A DNA stretch of 64,000 nt from Natrinema salinisoli (GTDB lineage: Archaea > Halobacteriota > Halobacteria > Halobacteriales > Natrialbaceae), in contig NZ_CP084469.1 of assembly GCF_020405205.1 (NCBI RefSeq), forward strand, positions 682,001 to 746,000, in the 5' to 3' direction. Of the stretch, positions 8,689-19,763 are shown piece by piece. Below the pieces are notes generated by a model, which saw nothing but the letters and a program-made list of their open reading frames with translations, did not search any database and had not been told where the DNA came from. Numbering within the stretch: the stretch's first letter is position 1; the number at the start of each line of letters is the position of its first letter. Made by a program: the position numbers and the translations under genes.

Positions 8689-9773
8689 CGGTCGACCCCG
8701 TTTTCGGTAGTTCCGTCCTCGCCACTGGGTTCCGTCTCGCTCGAGTCCCGGCCGCCATCCCCGACCGTCTCGGACGGGGTAGCGTGGGTCGGAGACGATC
8801 CGGTTTCGCTCGCCTGCTCGCCGTCGGCCCCCTCGTCGGTCACCGCGAGGAACACGTCGTCGAGCGTCGGTGCCCGGACGTCGAATCCCACGACGCCGAT
8901 TCCGGCGTCGCGAAGGGCGACCAACAGATCCGTCCCGCGCGTCCGCGCGTCGCGCGCGGTCACCGTGAGTCCGTTCGCGGTCGGTTCTATCGTCGCACCG
9001 TCGGCGAACACGCCTTCCCCGCGTGCGATCGAGACTGCGCGGTCGCTTTCGTCGCCGTCGGCCAGTTCGACGGCGAGAACCTCTCCCCCGACGCGACGCT
9101 TCAGCGCGTCCGGCGTCCCGTCCGCGACGACCGACCCGTTCTGAATGACTGCCAATCGGTCGCACAGCTGGTCCGCCTCTTCCAGGTACTGCGTCGTCAA
9201 GAAGACCGTCGTTCCCTCGTCGTTGATCCGCCGGAAGTACGCCCAGAGCCGGTTTCGTGCCGCCGGATCGAGCCCGGTCGTCGGCTCGTCGAGAAACACC
9301 AGCGGCGGCCGGTGAACCAGCGCGGTCGCCGCGTCGAGGCGCTTTTTCATCCCGCCGGAGAAGTCGTCGGCCACCTTGTTCGCGACCTCCGTCAACTCGA
9401 CGAGCTCGAGCAACTCGTCGATCCGGCCGCCCCGCTCGGCCCGCGGAACTCCGTATGCGTCGCAGGCGAACCGGAGGTTTTCTCGAGCCGTCAGCTCCGG
9501 ATCGACGCTCGTCTCCTGTGCCATGTATCCGACCGTGGCCCGCACGCTCCGCGGCTCCGCGACGGCGTCGAAGCCGTTCACCGTCACCGAGCCGGCGGTC
9601 GGTCGCAGTAACGTCACGAGCGTCTTGATCATCGTCGTCTTCCCCGCCCCGTTCGGCCCCAGGAAGCCGAAGAACTCTCCCCGCTCCACGAGGAGGTCGA
9701 CGTCACGGACGGCCTCGGTTCCGTCCGCGTACGTCACCGCCACGTCGCGGGCCTCGATAGCGTAGTCGGTCAC
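8685..9773 (-). CDS. ABC exporter ATP-binding protein (DrrA type)
   Basis: The likely start is GTG 9773 (VTDYAIEARDVAVTYADG), giving about 362 residues; upstream in-frame starts add an implausible Ser/Arg-rich leader. Walker A is GPNGAGKTT, the signature is DFSGGMKKRLD, and Walker B is PLVFLDEPTTGLD, followed by the switch region TTQYLEEADQLC. After the ATPase core comes the DrrA C-terminal domain and an acidic tail of about 50 residues with S/T/E-rich composition, probably disordered. It energises the permease encoded downstream. Confidence 0.92.
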   Translation of the reverse strand: MTDYAIEARDVAVTYADGTEAVRDVDLLVERGEFFGFLGPNGAGKTTMIKTLVTLLRPTAGSVTVNGFDAVAEPRSVRATVGYMAQETSVDPELTARENLRFACDAYGVPRAERGGRIDELLELVELTEVANKVADDFSGGMKKRLDAATALVHRPPLVFLDEPTTGLDPAARNRLWAYFRRINDEGTTVFLTTQYLEEADQLCDRLAVIQNGSVVADGTPDALKRRVGGEVLAVELADGDESDRAVSIARGEGVFADGATIEPTANGLTVTARDARTRGTDLLVALRDAGIGVVGFDVRAPTLDDVFLAVTDEGADGEQASETGSSPTHATPSETVGDGGRDSSETEPSGEDGTTENGVDR

Positions 9774-9809
9774 GGTCGTAGTAGGACGAGGACGGGGAAA
9801 TACGTGTGA

Positions 9810-10247
9810 GTTCGAACTCACGGTACACCTTCGAAACGCGAGCGATCGTCGAACCGATACCGCCAATCCGACCGACTGCCACTACTCCTCGACCGGCTCG
9901 AGATCGCACTCGATGGCGCTCGTGGATGCTCTCCAGAGACGTACGCTCTCGTTACTGGGACGACCGATCCCCTCAGCTGCCCTATCGTCGACCGATTCAG
10001 CCACGCACCGGGTGATTTTGCACTGCTGCGAGCCGTAGTCCTACCCGGACTCGAGATACTGAACCAGGGCGACTTCCCGACCGTCGGCGCGGAGCCCACG
10101 ATCGACACCCTCGTCCGACTCGGGGCGGTTACTCGAGCGACGGACGTTCGAACCCGTCTCGATCGACTACCGGTCGATCGCCCGCGACAACCGGCCCGTC
10201 TGGTTGATCGGTGTTCGGACGAACCCACCGGCTTTCCCCGTCTGTGA
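9810..10247 (+). pseudogene. Possible gene remnant: 145-codon open frame with no start codon
   Basis: This stretch between the ABC ATPase and the next gene is open in one plus-strand frame from the stop at 9807 to TGA at 10245. It contains no ATG, GTG or TTG codon, so it cannot be translated as it stands. The conceptual product has protein-like texture (LPLLLDRLEIALDG, ALLRAVVLPGLEILNQGDFP, TIDTLVRLGAVT), while the overlapping minus-strand frame is the Ser/Arg-rich type seen in shadows. I do not recognise a family. It could be a decayed gene that lost its start, or chance. Confidence 0.3.
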
Positions 10248-10344
10248 GCCGTGAGATCGTGTCGTAACTCGTCCGATTTTCCCGTGTCTGTCCCCCGTCT
10301 GCAAGCGCTGCATAACTATTCTATGCCCACCACACCACGCACCT

Positions 10345-10950
10345 ATGTGGCCGTGGGAACACGCGATCGTCGGCTATGTCGTCTATTCACTGCTCAGCCA
10401 CGTCGTCTTCCGGGACTCTCCCGGCGGACTCGACGCGTTCACGGTCGTCTTCGCGTCGGTTCTCCCGGATTTGATCGACAAACCGCTCGCGTGGGAGTTC
10501 GGCGTCTTCGACGCCGGCTACGCGCTCGGACACTCGCTGTTTTTCCTCGTCCCGCTCTCGATCGCCGTCGGTACGATCACGCACGCGGCCGGCCGTCCAC
10601 GAACGGGAGTCGCCCTCGCGATCGGGTCCCTCTTGCACCCGCTGGGTGATCTCCTGTACACCTATCTCAGCGAGGGTGTGGTTTATCTCGAAATCGTACT
10701 CTGGCCGGTCGCGACCGTCCCGTCGAGCTCTCCCAGTCAGGGGTTCCTCGAGTCGTTCGCGATGCTGTTCGGTCGATATCTCCAGGAGATACTCGCCGGT
10801 GACGTCTCCACGTACGTCCGGCTCCAGTTCGGGCTTGCCGCGTTCGCGTTCCTTCTCTGGCTCTACGATGGCGTGCCCGTTCTCCGCGAGTTCCTGTCGG
10901 GATGTCAGCGGCTCGTGCTCGTTCGGAACGGGTCGGAACGGGACGGATAA
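10345..10950 (+). CDS. Membrane-bound metal-dependent hydrolase-like protein (DUF457-like)
   Basis: A 201-residue protein with about five hydrophobic segments. It begins MWPWEHAIVGYVVYSLLSH, and carries SVLPDLIDKPLAW near residue 40, ALGHSLFFL near 65 and LLHPLGDLLYTY near 100. These His/Asp patches match the pattern of YdjM/DUF457 membrane proteins, as in the longer gene at 2608. The function of the family is not established. It starts with ATG directly after a pyrimidine-rich leader. Confidence 0.75.
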   Translation: MWPWEHAIVGYVVYSLLSHVVFRDSPGGLDAFTVVFASVLPDLIDKPLAWEFGVFDAGYALGHSLFFLVPLSIAVGTITHAAGRPRTGVALAIGSLLHPLGDLLYTYLSEGVVYLEIVLWPVATVPSSSPSQGFLESFAMLFGRYLQEILAGDVSTYVRLQFGLAAFAFLLWLYDGVPVLREFLSGCQRLVLVRNGSERDG

Positions 10951-10995
10951 TCCGAGGCGGCCGCTATCGATTCGATCGCTCTCGTCCGCGCCCTC

Positions 10996-12303
10996 TTACC
11001 CGCAGTAACAGTTGCCGTCCGGACAGTGCGCCATTTCTTGCTCACCGACGTCGACACCGAGCGACGAGAGCGAGCCGAGGAACTGCTGGCTCGCGTCGGT
11101 ATCGGGACGGACGCTTCCGGCGATCGCGCCCGTCGGCGATTCACCCGCATCGATCGTCGTAGCGACCGTTCGGTTCGCGTGATCGATCACCGCGACCTGA
11201 TTCGCCGTCTGCACCGGAACGTAGAGCTTCTCGCGACGCGGGCCCCACGCGCCCGAGATCGACCGCCCGCCAACGTCGAGCTCGCGATCGACGGCTCCCG
11301 CCTCGAGGTCGATCACCGTCACGCTCTCGGCGTCGGGCGTAAAGAGATATGCCACCTCGCTGTCGGGCCCGATTTCGCTCGTAATCGGGGCCGCAGGCAA
11401 CCCGTCGTCTCGCGTGATTCGCTCACGCTCGACCGGCTCCGTCGGATCCGACACGTCCCAGACACTTTCCGATCCCTCGCGCGGTACTGACGGGTTCGAA
11501 CCGAGCTCTCCCTCACCGTTTTCGACGATCAGGAGCTCCCCATCGAACGAGGCCGTCGCCATGAACGGCAATACCTTCCCGTCGCCGGCGGGCTCACCGA
11601 CGTCGACTCGCGTAACGACCTCGAACGGGTCGATCGAGACGACGGCCAGCGTCTCGTTCGCGATCTCCGGCACGAACGCGTATTCGCCGTCCGGCGCGAG
11701 GGTGACGTCGCAGGGGCCCGTGTACTCGGTCTCGATCTCGCCAGTGACCGATGCGAACTCGTTGCGCTCGCGGTTCGCACCGATCCGACTGATGGTGTGT
11801 GTTTCAGGCTCGTCCGGATCAGGATCGAGCGTCGTCGTCCCGCCCGACGCGACCACCAGATGCTCCTCGTCCGGCGTCAGGTTCGGATAGTTCGCCCCGT
11901 AGCCCGTCTCGACGCTGCCGATCCCGTCCAGCGTGTGCTGGTCGAACGCGCGAACGCCCCCGCTGACGTTGAGCCAGCACGCGTCGTACGACGACTCCGC
12001 ACTCGTCCCGTACTGATTTGCGGGAAACGACGCCGTCGTATCGATGAACGGACTCTCGAGGAGCTCGTCCGTTTCGGCGTCGATGACGCTGACCGTCCGA
12101 TCGCCGTTGTTGAACACGTACACCGTCAGTGCGCGCTCGGTGCGTTCCTCCGAGAGACAGCCCGACACGGCCACTGCTGCACCTACCGTTGCCGACGACT
12201 CGAGGAGCCGTCGCCGATCGATACCGCCGGCAAACGGATCGATCGGCTCCGTAGTCGACGTCGATTCACAGTAGTCTCGGTCGCCCGCTCGTCGCCCGTC
12301 CAT
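10996..12303 (-). CDS. Tat-exported lipoprotein with YncE-like beta-propeller and cysteine-rich C-terminus
   Basis: The likely protein is 435 residues from ATG 12303. DRRRLLESSATVGAAVAVSGC at about residues 29-49 is a twin-arginine signal ending in a lipobox, with C49 as the lipidated residue. The mature part is a series of beta-propeller blades with recurring motifs such as VYVFNNGDRTVSVIDAET, NETLAVVSIDPF, ESVTVIDLEAG and NQVAVIDHANRTV, as in YncE/cytochrome-D1-like propellers. The last residues, HCPDGNCYCG, supply one His and three Cys, a possible metal site. It probably sits on the outer face of the membrane. The substrate is unknown. Confidence 0.82.
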   Translation of the reverse strand: MDGRRAGDRDYCESTSTTEPIDPFAGGIDRRRLLESSATVGAAVAVSGCLSEERTERALTVYVFNNGDRTVSVIDAETDELLESPFIDTTASFPANQYGTSAESSYDACWLNVSGGVRAFDQHTLDGIGSVETGYGANYPNLTPDEEHLVVASGGTTTLDPDPDEPETHTISRIGANRERNEFASVTGEIETEYTGPCDVTLAPDGEYAFVPEIANETLAVVSIDPFEVVTRVDVGEPAGDGKVLPFMATASFDGELLIVENGEGELGSNPSVPREGSESVWDVSDPTEPVERERITRDDGLPAAPITSEIGPDSEVAYLFTPDAESVTVIDLEAGAVDRELDVGGRSISGAWGPRREKLYVPVQTANQVAVIDHANRTVATTIDAGESPTGAIAGSVRPDTDASQQFLGSLSSLGVDVGEQEMAHCPDGNCYCG

Positions 12304-12476
12304 ACCGACAGGTCCCGTCCGACGAGTAAAGGAACTGTGCCCTACGGCAGAGAATTCGTCTCGAGAGACGTCTCCGTACCGTTCGTTGAGTGTGTCGCTG
12401 CTCGGACCCAACTTCGTGTGAGTACATACCCCTCGTGAATGCCCAACGCAGGACAATGAACGACCGAGACGACGGC

Positions 12477-12500
12477 CTTATCTGTTCACCCGGCATTCGA
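12477..12500 (+). promoter_or_regulatory. Candidate rRNA promoter 1
   Basis: CTTATCTG, followed by CACCCGGCATTCGAACG, resembles the arrangement of haloarchaeal rRNA promoters: an AT-rich box, a CCC run, then a start region near TGCGAACG. It is the most distal of four such boxes before 16S. Confidence 0.35.
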
Positions 12501-12649
12501 ACGTAATGCGAACGACGTGGCGCTCGCCGCCGCGTTCCCTCCGGCCGCGACCCGGCACGGAGGTAGGCATCATATCCGCTCTCGTCGAGGAAACGGTTCT
12601 GTCCGTTCTCTCCTCTCTCGAGGGCACTCGGATCATCGTGATCGACACC

Positions 12650-12700
12650 GAATCGACGGTGTCACGGTGCGATTCCTTATATAATCGGAATCGTATTATC
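12650..12700 (+). promoter_or_regulatory. Candidate rRNA promoter 2
   Basis: ATCGACGGTGTCACGGTGCG leads into TTATATAA at about 12677-12684. The upstream TCGACGGTGT word matches my memory of the repeated upstream element of Halobacterium rRNA promoters. The TATA box is flanked by a GATTCC/GGAATC inverted repeat (12671-12676 and 12687-12692). Confidence 0.5.
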
Positions 12701-12749
12701 ACACGCGTGAAAGTCCGTGCCGGATGCGGTTTCCGGCGCGGTTGTGATC

Positions 12750-12790
12750 CGATGCCCTTATATGTACGAGGGCAGTTGGATATGAACGCG
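12750..12790 (+). promoter_or_regulatory. Candidate rRNA promoter 3
   Basis: CTTATATGTACG at 12757-12768 is followed by a start region containing ATATGAACG. The TTATxTGTAC core is shared with the promoter about 100 bases downstream. Confidence 0.5.
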
Positions 12791-12839
12791 AAAGAAGACG
12801 TGATCGACGGGACGTTCAACTCGTCCCGTCATCTCGGAT

Positions 12840-12890
12840 GGCTCGAGTCCGAAGGGGTTATGTACCCCAGACAGACTACGAATACATCCG
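12840..12890 (+). promoter_or_regulatory. Candidate rRNA promoter 4
   Basis: TTATGTACCCC at 12858-12868 is the best match to the remembered haloarchaeal rRNA promoter core and is the box nearest 16S with the full pattern. A GACTACGAATACATCCG start region follows at the expected distance. Confidence 0.55.
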
Positions 12891-12967
12891 CAAGAGATGA
12901 GGATTCCACCCCTGCGGTCCGCCGTACAGATGGGATCTGATGTTAGCCTTGGTAGTTCGGTGACGCC

Positions 12968-13004
12968 CGATCGGTCGACGATCAACGTGTCATCGAACGT
13001 GGAC
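12968..13004 (+). other. 16S processing stem, 5' arm
   Basis: CGATCGG and ATCGAACGTGGAC here are the reverse complements of CCGATCG and GTCCACGTTCGAT at 14609-14642, with a partly paired internal stretch between them. The long stem brackets 16S and is the expected substrate of the archaeal splicing endonuclease acting at a bulge-helix-bulge. Confidence 0.75.
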
Positions 13005-13073
13005 CATTATGTGTGAGTGTGTATCAACATTCACCGCCAACAGACCCTCCCCTCACGGGGAGTAACATATAGC

Positions 13074-14546
<1,473 letters not shown>

Positions 14547-14553
14547 ACAGACC

Positions 14554-14577
14554 GGGATCAGGCCGTCGTGCCTGACC
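14554..14577 (+). other. Spacer hairpin just after 16S
   Basis: GGGATCAGGC and GCCTGACCC pair across CGTCGT directly downstream of the 16S 3' end. A second hairpin, GTGGCGC-TTT-GCGCCAC, follows at 14589-14605. Both lie inside the 16S processing stem and probably help fold or trim the transcript. Confidence 0.45.
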
Positions 14578-14608
14578 CACCTTGACTCGTGGCGCTTTGC
14601 GCCACGCA

Positions 14609-14642
14609 GTCCACGTTCGATCGACCAGCGTTCGGCCGATCG
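14609..14642 (+). other. 16S processing stem, 3' arm
   Basis: GTCCACGTTCGAT and CCGATCG pair with the 5' arm at 12968-13004. The arm ends about 60 bases before the spacer tRNA. Confidence 0.75.
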
Positions 14643-14703
14643 GGCACCTTTGAACTACCGAGGCTAACACAATACGCTCTGTCCGCCCATCGTGGGCGGA
14701 CGT

Positions 14704-14775
14704 GGGCCCATAGCTCAGTGGTAGAGTGCCTCCTTTGCAAGGAGGATGCCCAGGGTTCGAATCCCTGTGGGTCCA
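14704..14775 (+). tRNA. tRNA-Ala(UGC)
   Basis: A 72-nt cloverleaf. Acceptor GGGCCCA pairs with TGGGTCC with one G-T wobble, and the discriminator base is A. The D arm contains AGCTCAGTGGTAGAG, the anticodon stem is CCTCC/GGAGG with loop TTTGCAA, and the T arm is CAGGGTTCGAATCCCTG. The anticodon TGC at 14736-14738 reads alanine codons. No CCA is encoded and no intron is seen. Its position between 16S and 23S is the standard haloarchaeal arrangement. Confidence 0.97.
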
Positions 14776-14884
14776 TGTCTCGGAGGAAATCTCGGATCGT
14801 GCCCCTTAAGTGGGAGACGGCCCGACGATTGAATCCGAACGAACCGATGCACCACCCCGTGTAAACGCGGGTGGGAAGGGTTAA

Positions 14885-14908
14885 TGCATGCCGCGTCTAC
14901 GGCGTGCA
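14885..14908 (+). other. Spacer hairpin between tRNA-Ala and 23S
   Basis: TGCATGCCG and CGGCGTGCA pair with one wobble across CGTCTA. It lies just outside the 23S processing stem. Role unknown; it may separate the tRNA and 23S processing domains. Confidence 0.4.
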
Positions 14909-14919
14909 GATGAGACCGT

Positions 14920-14962
14920 GTGTACGTGTAGTCCAGGCGTCCACTGGACCCGTTCCCGGGTC
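14920..14962 (+). other. 23S processing stem, 5' arm
   Basis: GTACGTGTAGTCCAG and GGACCCGTTC here are complementary to the strand at 17946-17990 with short mismatched bulges. The stem brackets 23S and should form the bulge-helix-bulge cleaved by the splicing endonuclease. Confidence 0.75.
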
Positions 14963-15007
14963 ACTACGTGGTCGTAACATCCGTTACGACTGCCGATCCG
15001 ATGAACG

Positions 15008-17920
<2,913 letters not shown>

Positions 17921-17945
17921 TTCATACTACATCGCATTGGATCCG

Positions 17946-17990
17946 TGACGCGAGAACGGGTCCGGACGCAAACTGGACTACACGTATACT
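17946..17990 (+). other. 23S processing stem, 3' arm
   Basis: GAACGGGTCC and CTGGACTACACGTA pair with the 5' arm at 14920-14962. It lies between 23S and 5S. Confidence 0.75.
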
Positions 17991-18050
17991 ACGGTCTTGG
18001 ACACACCGACCGATATTGGTATCACAACGGTTCGATCCCGTTGATCGGCA

Positions 18051-18172
18051 TTACGGCGGCCACAGCGGCGAGGTTCCTCCCGTACCCATCCCGAACACGG
18101 AAGATAAGCTCGCCTGCGTTACGATCAGTACTGGAGTGGGCGACCCTCTGGGAAATTCGTTTCGCCGCCACC
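18051..18172 (+). rRNA. 5S ribosomal RNA
   Basis: About 122 nt. The sequence TTACGGCGGCCACAGCGGCG starts the molecule, CCCGTACCCATCCCGAACACGG is the conserved loop, and the 3' end TTCGCCGCCACC pairs with the 5' GGCGGC. It is the last rRNA gene. No tRNA-Cys, often found after 5S in haloarchaeal operons, follows. Confidence 0.96.
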
Positions 18173-18184
18173 ATTCATACTCAC

Positions 18185-18227
18185 AACCCTACAGAGCCAC
18201 TGCATTGCAGTGGCCCTGTGGGGTTTT
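18185..18227 (+). terminator. Terminator hairpin after the rRNA operon
   Basis: AACCCTACAGAGCCACTGCA is followed at once by TGCAGTGGCCCTGTGGGGTT, a 20-base inverted repeat with only two non-Watson-Crick positions, both G-T capable. It ends in TTTT. It starts 13 bases after 5S and is the natural end of the operon transcript. Confidence 0.75.
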
Positions 18228-18494
18228 CTGCGTATATACCGCTGCTTCCAGTGGCTAAACTGAATTCGGTACCGATATACGAACCGTCACGACGATACAG
18301 AGCGATCGAGCCCGAATCAGACACCGACAATGGTTCCGTCACGCTCCCACCCGACGTAGAATCATTCTCCAGCGATTCACTGACGACGTTCTCGAATAGC
18401 CAGTGTTGATCCGTTCCGTCGAGTAGCAACGGAATTCTGTTCCCTAATCTGCTACTGCGTGAAAATGTCACCCGGAACACTAACGTCCAGCCTC

Positions 18495-18690
18495 ATCCCG
18501 TGGCGGCGTGCCGCGTCGGCTGGCTAACCCTCGTGCCGGGCGGGGGACCTCGTGGGAGCTCCCCGGTACTACTGTTGCGTGCCCGGGTTCGCCGTGCTGT
18601 CATCGCACCCGAATGGGTTTGCTCGGACGGGGACTAAAGGCACGCACCCGTTCTAGGAACGGGGCTGGTTTAACTCTTGCAGGCTCGACC
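18495..18690 (+). ncRNA. Hairpin-rich GC-rich stretch, candidate structured RNA
   Basis: No convincing gene lies here. The plus strand holds GGGGA-c-CTC-GTGG-GAG-c-TCCCC (18543-18564). This hairpin is enclosed by CCGGGC/GCCCGG (18536-18541 with 18581-18586). A perfect CCCGTTC-TAG-GAACGGG hairpin follows at 18647-18663. The region is much richer in GC than the sequence just before it. I looked for SRP RNA (GGTCAGG...GGAAGG) and RNase P RNA (GAGGAAAGTCC) cores and found neither. It may be a structured transcript, an inactive repeat end or a degraded element; strand and limits are uncertain. Confidence 0.3.
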
Positions 18691-18766
18691 CGTTCATATC
18701 GGTTCGTCCCCGTTCTTGCGACCGATTCGACGTGAGACGATTCGAGTGAGCGAACAGTGTCGGTTC

Positions 18767-19543
18767 TCAGTTCGGCTCAGGCGGCTCAGTGATGTTTTCC
18801 CCTTCGGTCTCCGCGAGCCACTGATCGTAGGTGTCGGGTTCGACGACGACGATCGTAGCGTCCATCCGCGAGTGGCCGGCGCCGCAGAATTCGGCGCAGA
18901 CAGCGTTGTAGCGGCCGGGTTCGGAGACGATCGTTCGGGCGCGGGTATAGCGGCCGGGGAACGCGTCCTGTTTGATGGCCAGATCCGGCACGAACAACGA
19001 GTGAATGACGTCGTCACTGGTAAGCCAGACGGTGACGTTTCGATCGGCCGGGATCACGATTTCGTTCTCGGTCGTGGCGTTCGATTCGGGATAGGTCGCT
19101 TGCCACTCCCACTGGTATCCGCGAACGTGGATCTCCTCGTCGCCCGTGTCGGGAAGTTCTTCGAACGATCCGATTCCCTCCTGACTGCGGTTGTCGGCGT
19201 CGAGGGCCTGTGACGGAGACACGTATGGGCTGACGAGGACGCTGTAGCCAGAGAGGCCGACGAAAAGCAGGATGATCGCCGTCGCGGCGGTCCAGGTGAT
19301 TTCGAGGGCGGGGTCCTCGGTGGTCGGCTGTGGATCGTCGTTGTCGTGGAACTTGACGGCCGCGTAGACCAGGATCACGAGGACGAACAACGTCAGGGGG
19401 AGAGCGACGTAGAGAAGCTGGTACTCGAGCCCATCGATGAGGTCGCGGTTTTCCGACTGCGCGGCGACGGATGCAGTTAGTACGAGAAGGCTCGAGAATC
19501 CAGCGACGACGACTGAGACGAAGGTGCGTCGACGGCGACTCAT
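18767..19543 (-). CDS. coxB: Cytochrome c oxidase subunit II
   Basis: A 258-residue protein. A signal-like N-terminal helix (SVVVAGFSSLLVLTASVAAQ) is followed by two membrane spans and an extracytoplasmic cupredoxin domain. The CuA site is complete: His in DDVIHSLFVP, and CAEFCGAGHSRM with two Cys, Glu, His and Met. RGYQWEWQATYP is the conserved aromatic electron-entry patch. It accepts electrons on the outer face and passes them to subunit I. It is transcribed divergently from coxA across a shared promoter region of about 220 bases. Confidence 0.95.
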   Translation of the reverse strand: MSRRRRTFVSVVVAGFSSLLVLTASVAAQSENRDLIDGLEYQLLYVALPLTLFVLVILVYAAVKFHDNDDPQPTTEDPALEITWTAATAIILLFVGLSGYSVLVSPYVSPSQALDADNRSQEGIGSFEELPDTGDEEIHVRGYQWEWQATYPESNATTENEIVIPADRNVTVWLTSDDVIHSLFVPDLAIKQDAFPGRYTRARTIVSEPGRYNAVCAEFCGAGHSRMDATIVVVEPDTYDQWLAETEGENITEPPEPN

Positions 19544-19693
19544 TGCCGTGGCTTCGACGGTCGGCGTAATATATGTCCGTCATAGCTCGAGTTACTGTCA
19601 CAACAGTATACTGGTCGTAGTTCGCAGATACGGACTGAATGATGCATCAACGATGACGACACTCACGTAATTGTCAGTTCATCTTTATTGGGG

Positions 19694-19712
19694 GCGATGG
19701 TGAGTCCATCGC
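19694..19712 (+). promoter_or_regulatory. Leader hairpin before coxA
   Basis: GCGATGG-TGAGT-CCATCGC is a perfect 7-bp hairpin between an upstream ATCTTTATTG element (about 19681) and the coxA start. It might affect leader stability or translation; this is inference from position alone. Confidence 0.35.
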
Positions 19713-19746
19713 TATGTGCGGCGACGGGCAGTACGCTCGGGCCAGC

Positions 19747-19754
19747 GGAGGTGA
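19747..19754 (+). promoter_or_regulatory. Ribosome binding site that sets the coxA start
   Basis: GGAGGTGA, the full complement of the 16S 3' end, lies nine bases before GTG 19764. It fixes the coxA start at that GTG even though the N-terminus is longer than usual for subunit I. Confidence 0.7.
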
Positions 19755-19763
19755 CGGGCGACG

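Noticed and set aside
7846-9165. Extended permease frame of 439 residues
   Set aside because: The first 159 residues are Arg-rich and lie antiparallel in frame to the ATPase gene; the ATG at 8688 in the ATGA overlap is right.
12506-12940. Open frame of 144 residues before 16S
   Set aside because: It runs through all the rRNA promoter boxes and has no protein-like pattern; it is a chance frame in the leader.
18181-18480. Minus-strand frame of 99 residues overlapping the rRNA terminator
   Set aside because: It ends inside the terminator hairpin and reads mostly Ser/Gly-rich text in a lower-GC stretch. It could be a small gene, but nothing supports it beyond being open, so I did not call it.
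18490-18700. SRP RNA or RNase P RNA as the identity of the structured stretch
   Set aside because: Neither the SRP GGAAGG-type S-domain core nor the RNase P GAGGAAAGTCC core is present on either strand.
18173-18766. tRNA-Cys expected after 5S
   Set aside because: No cloverleaf with a GTTCRA T-loop and paired acceptor arms is found there.
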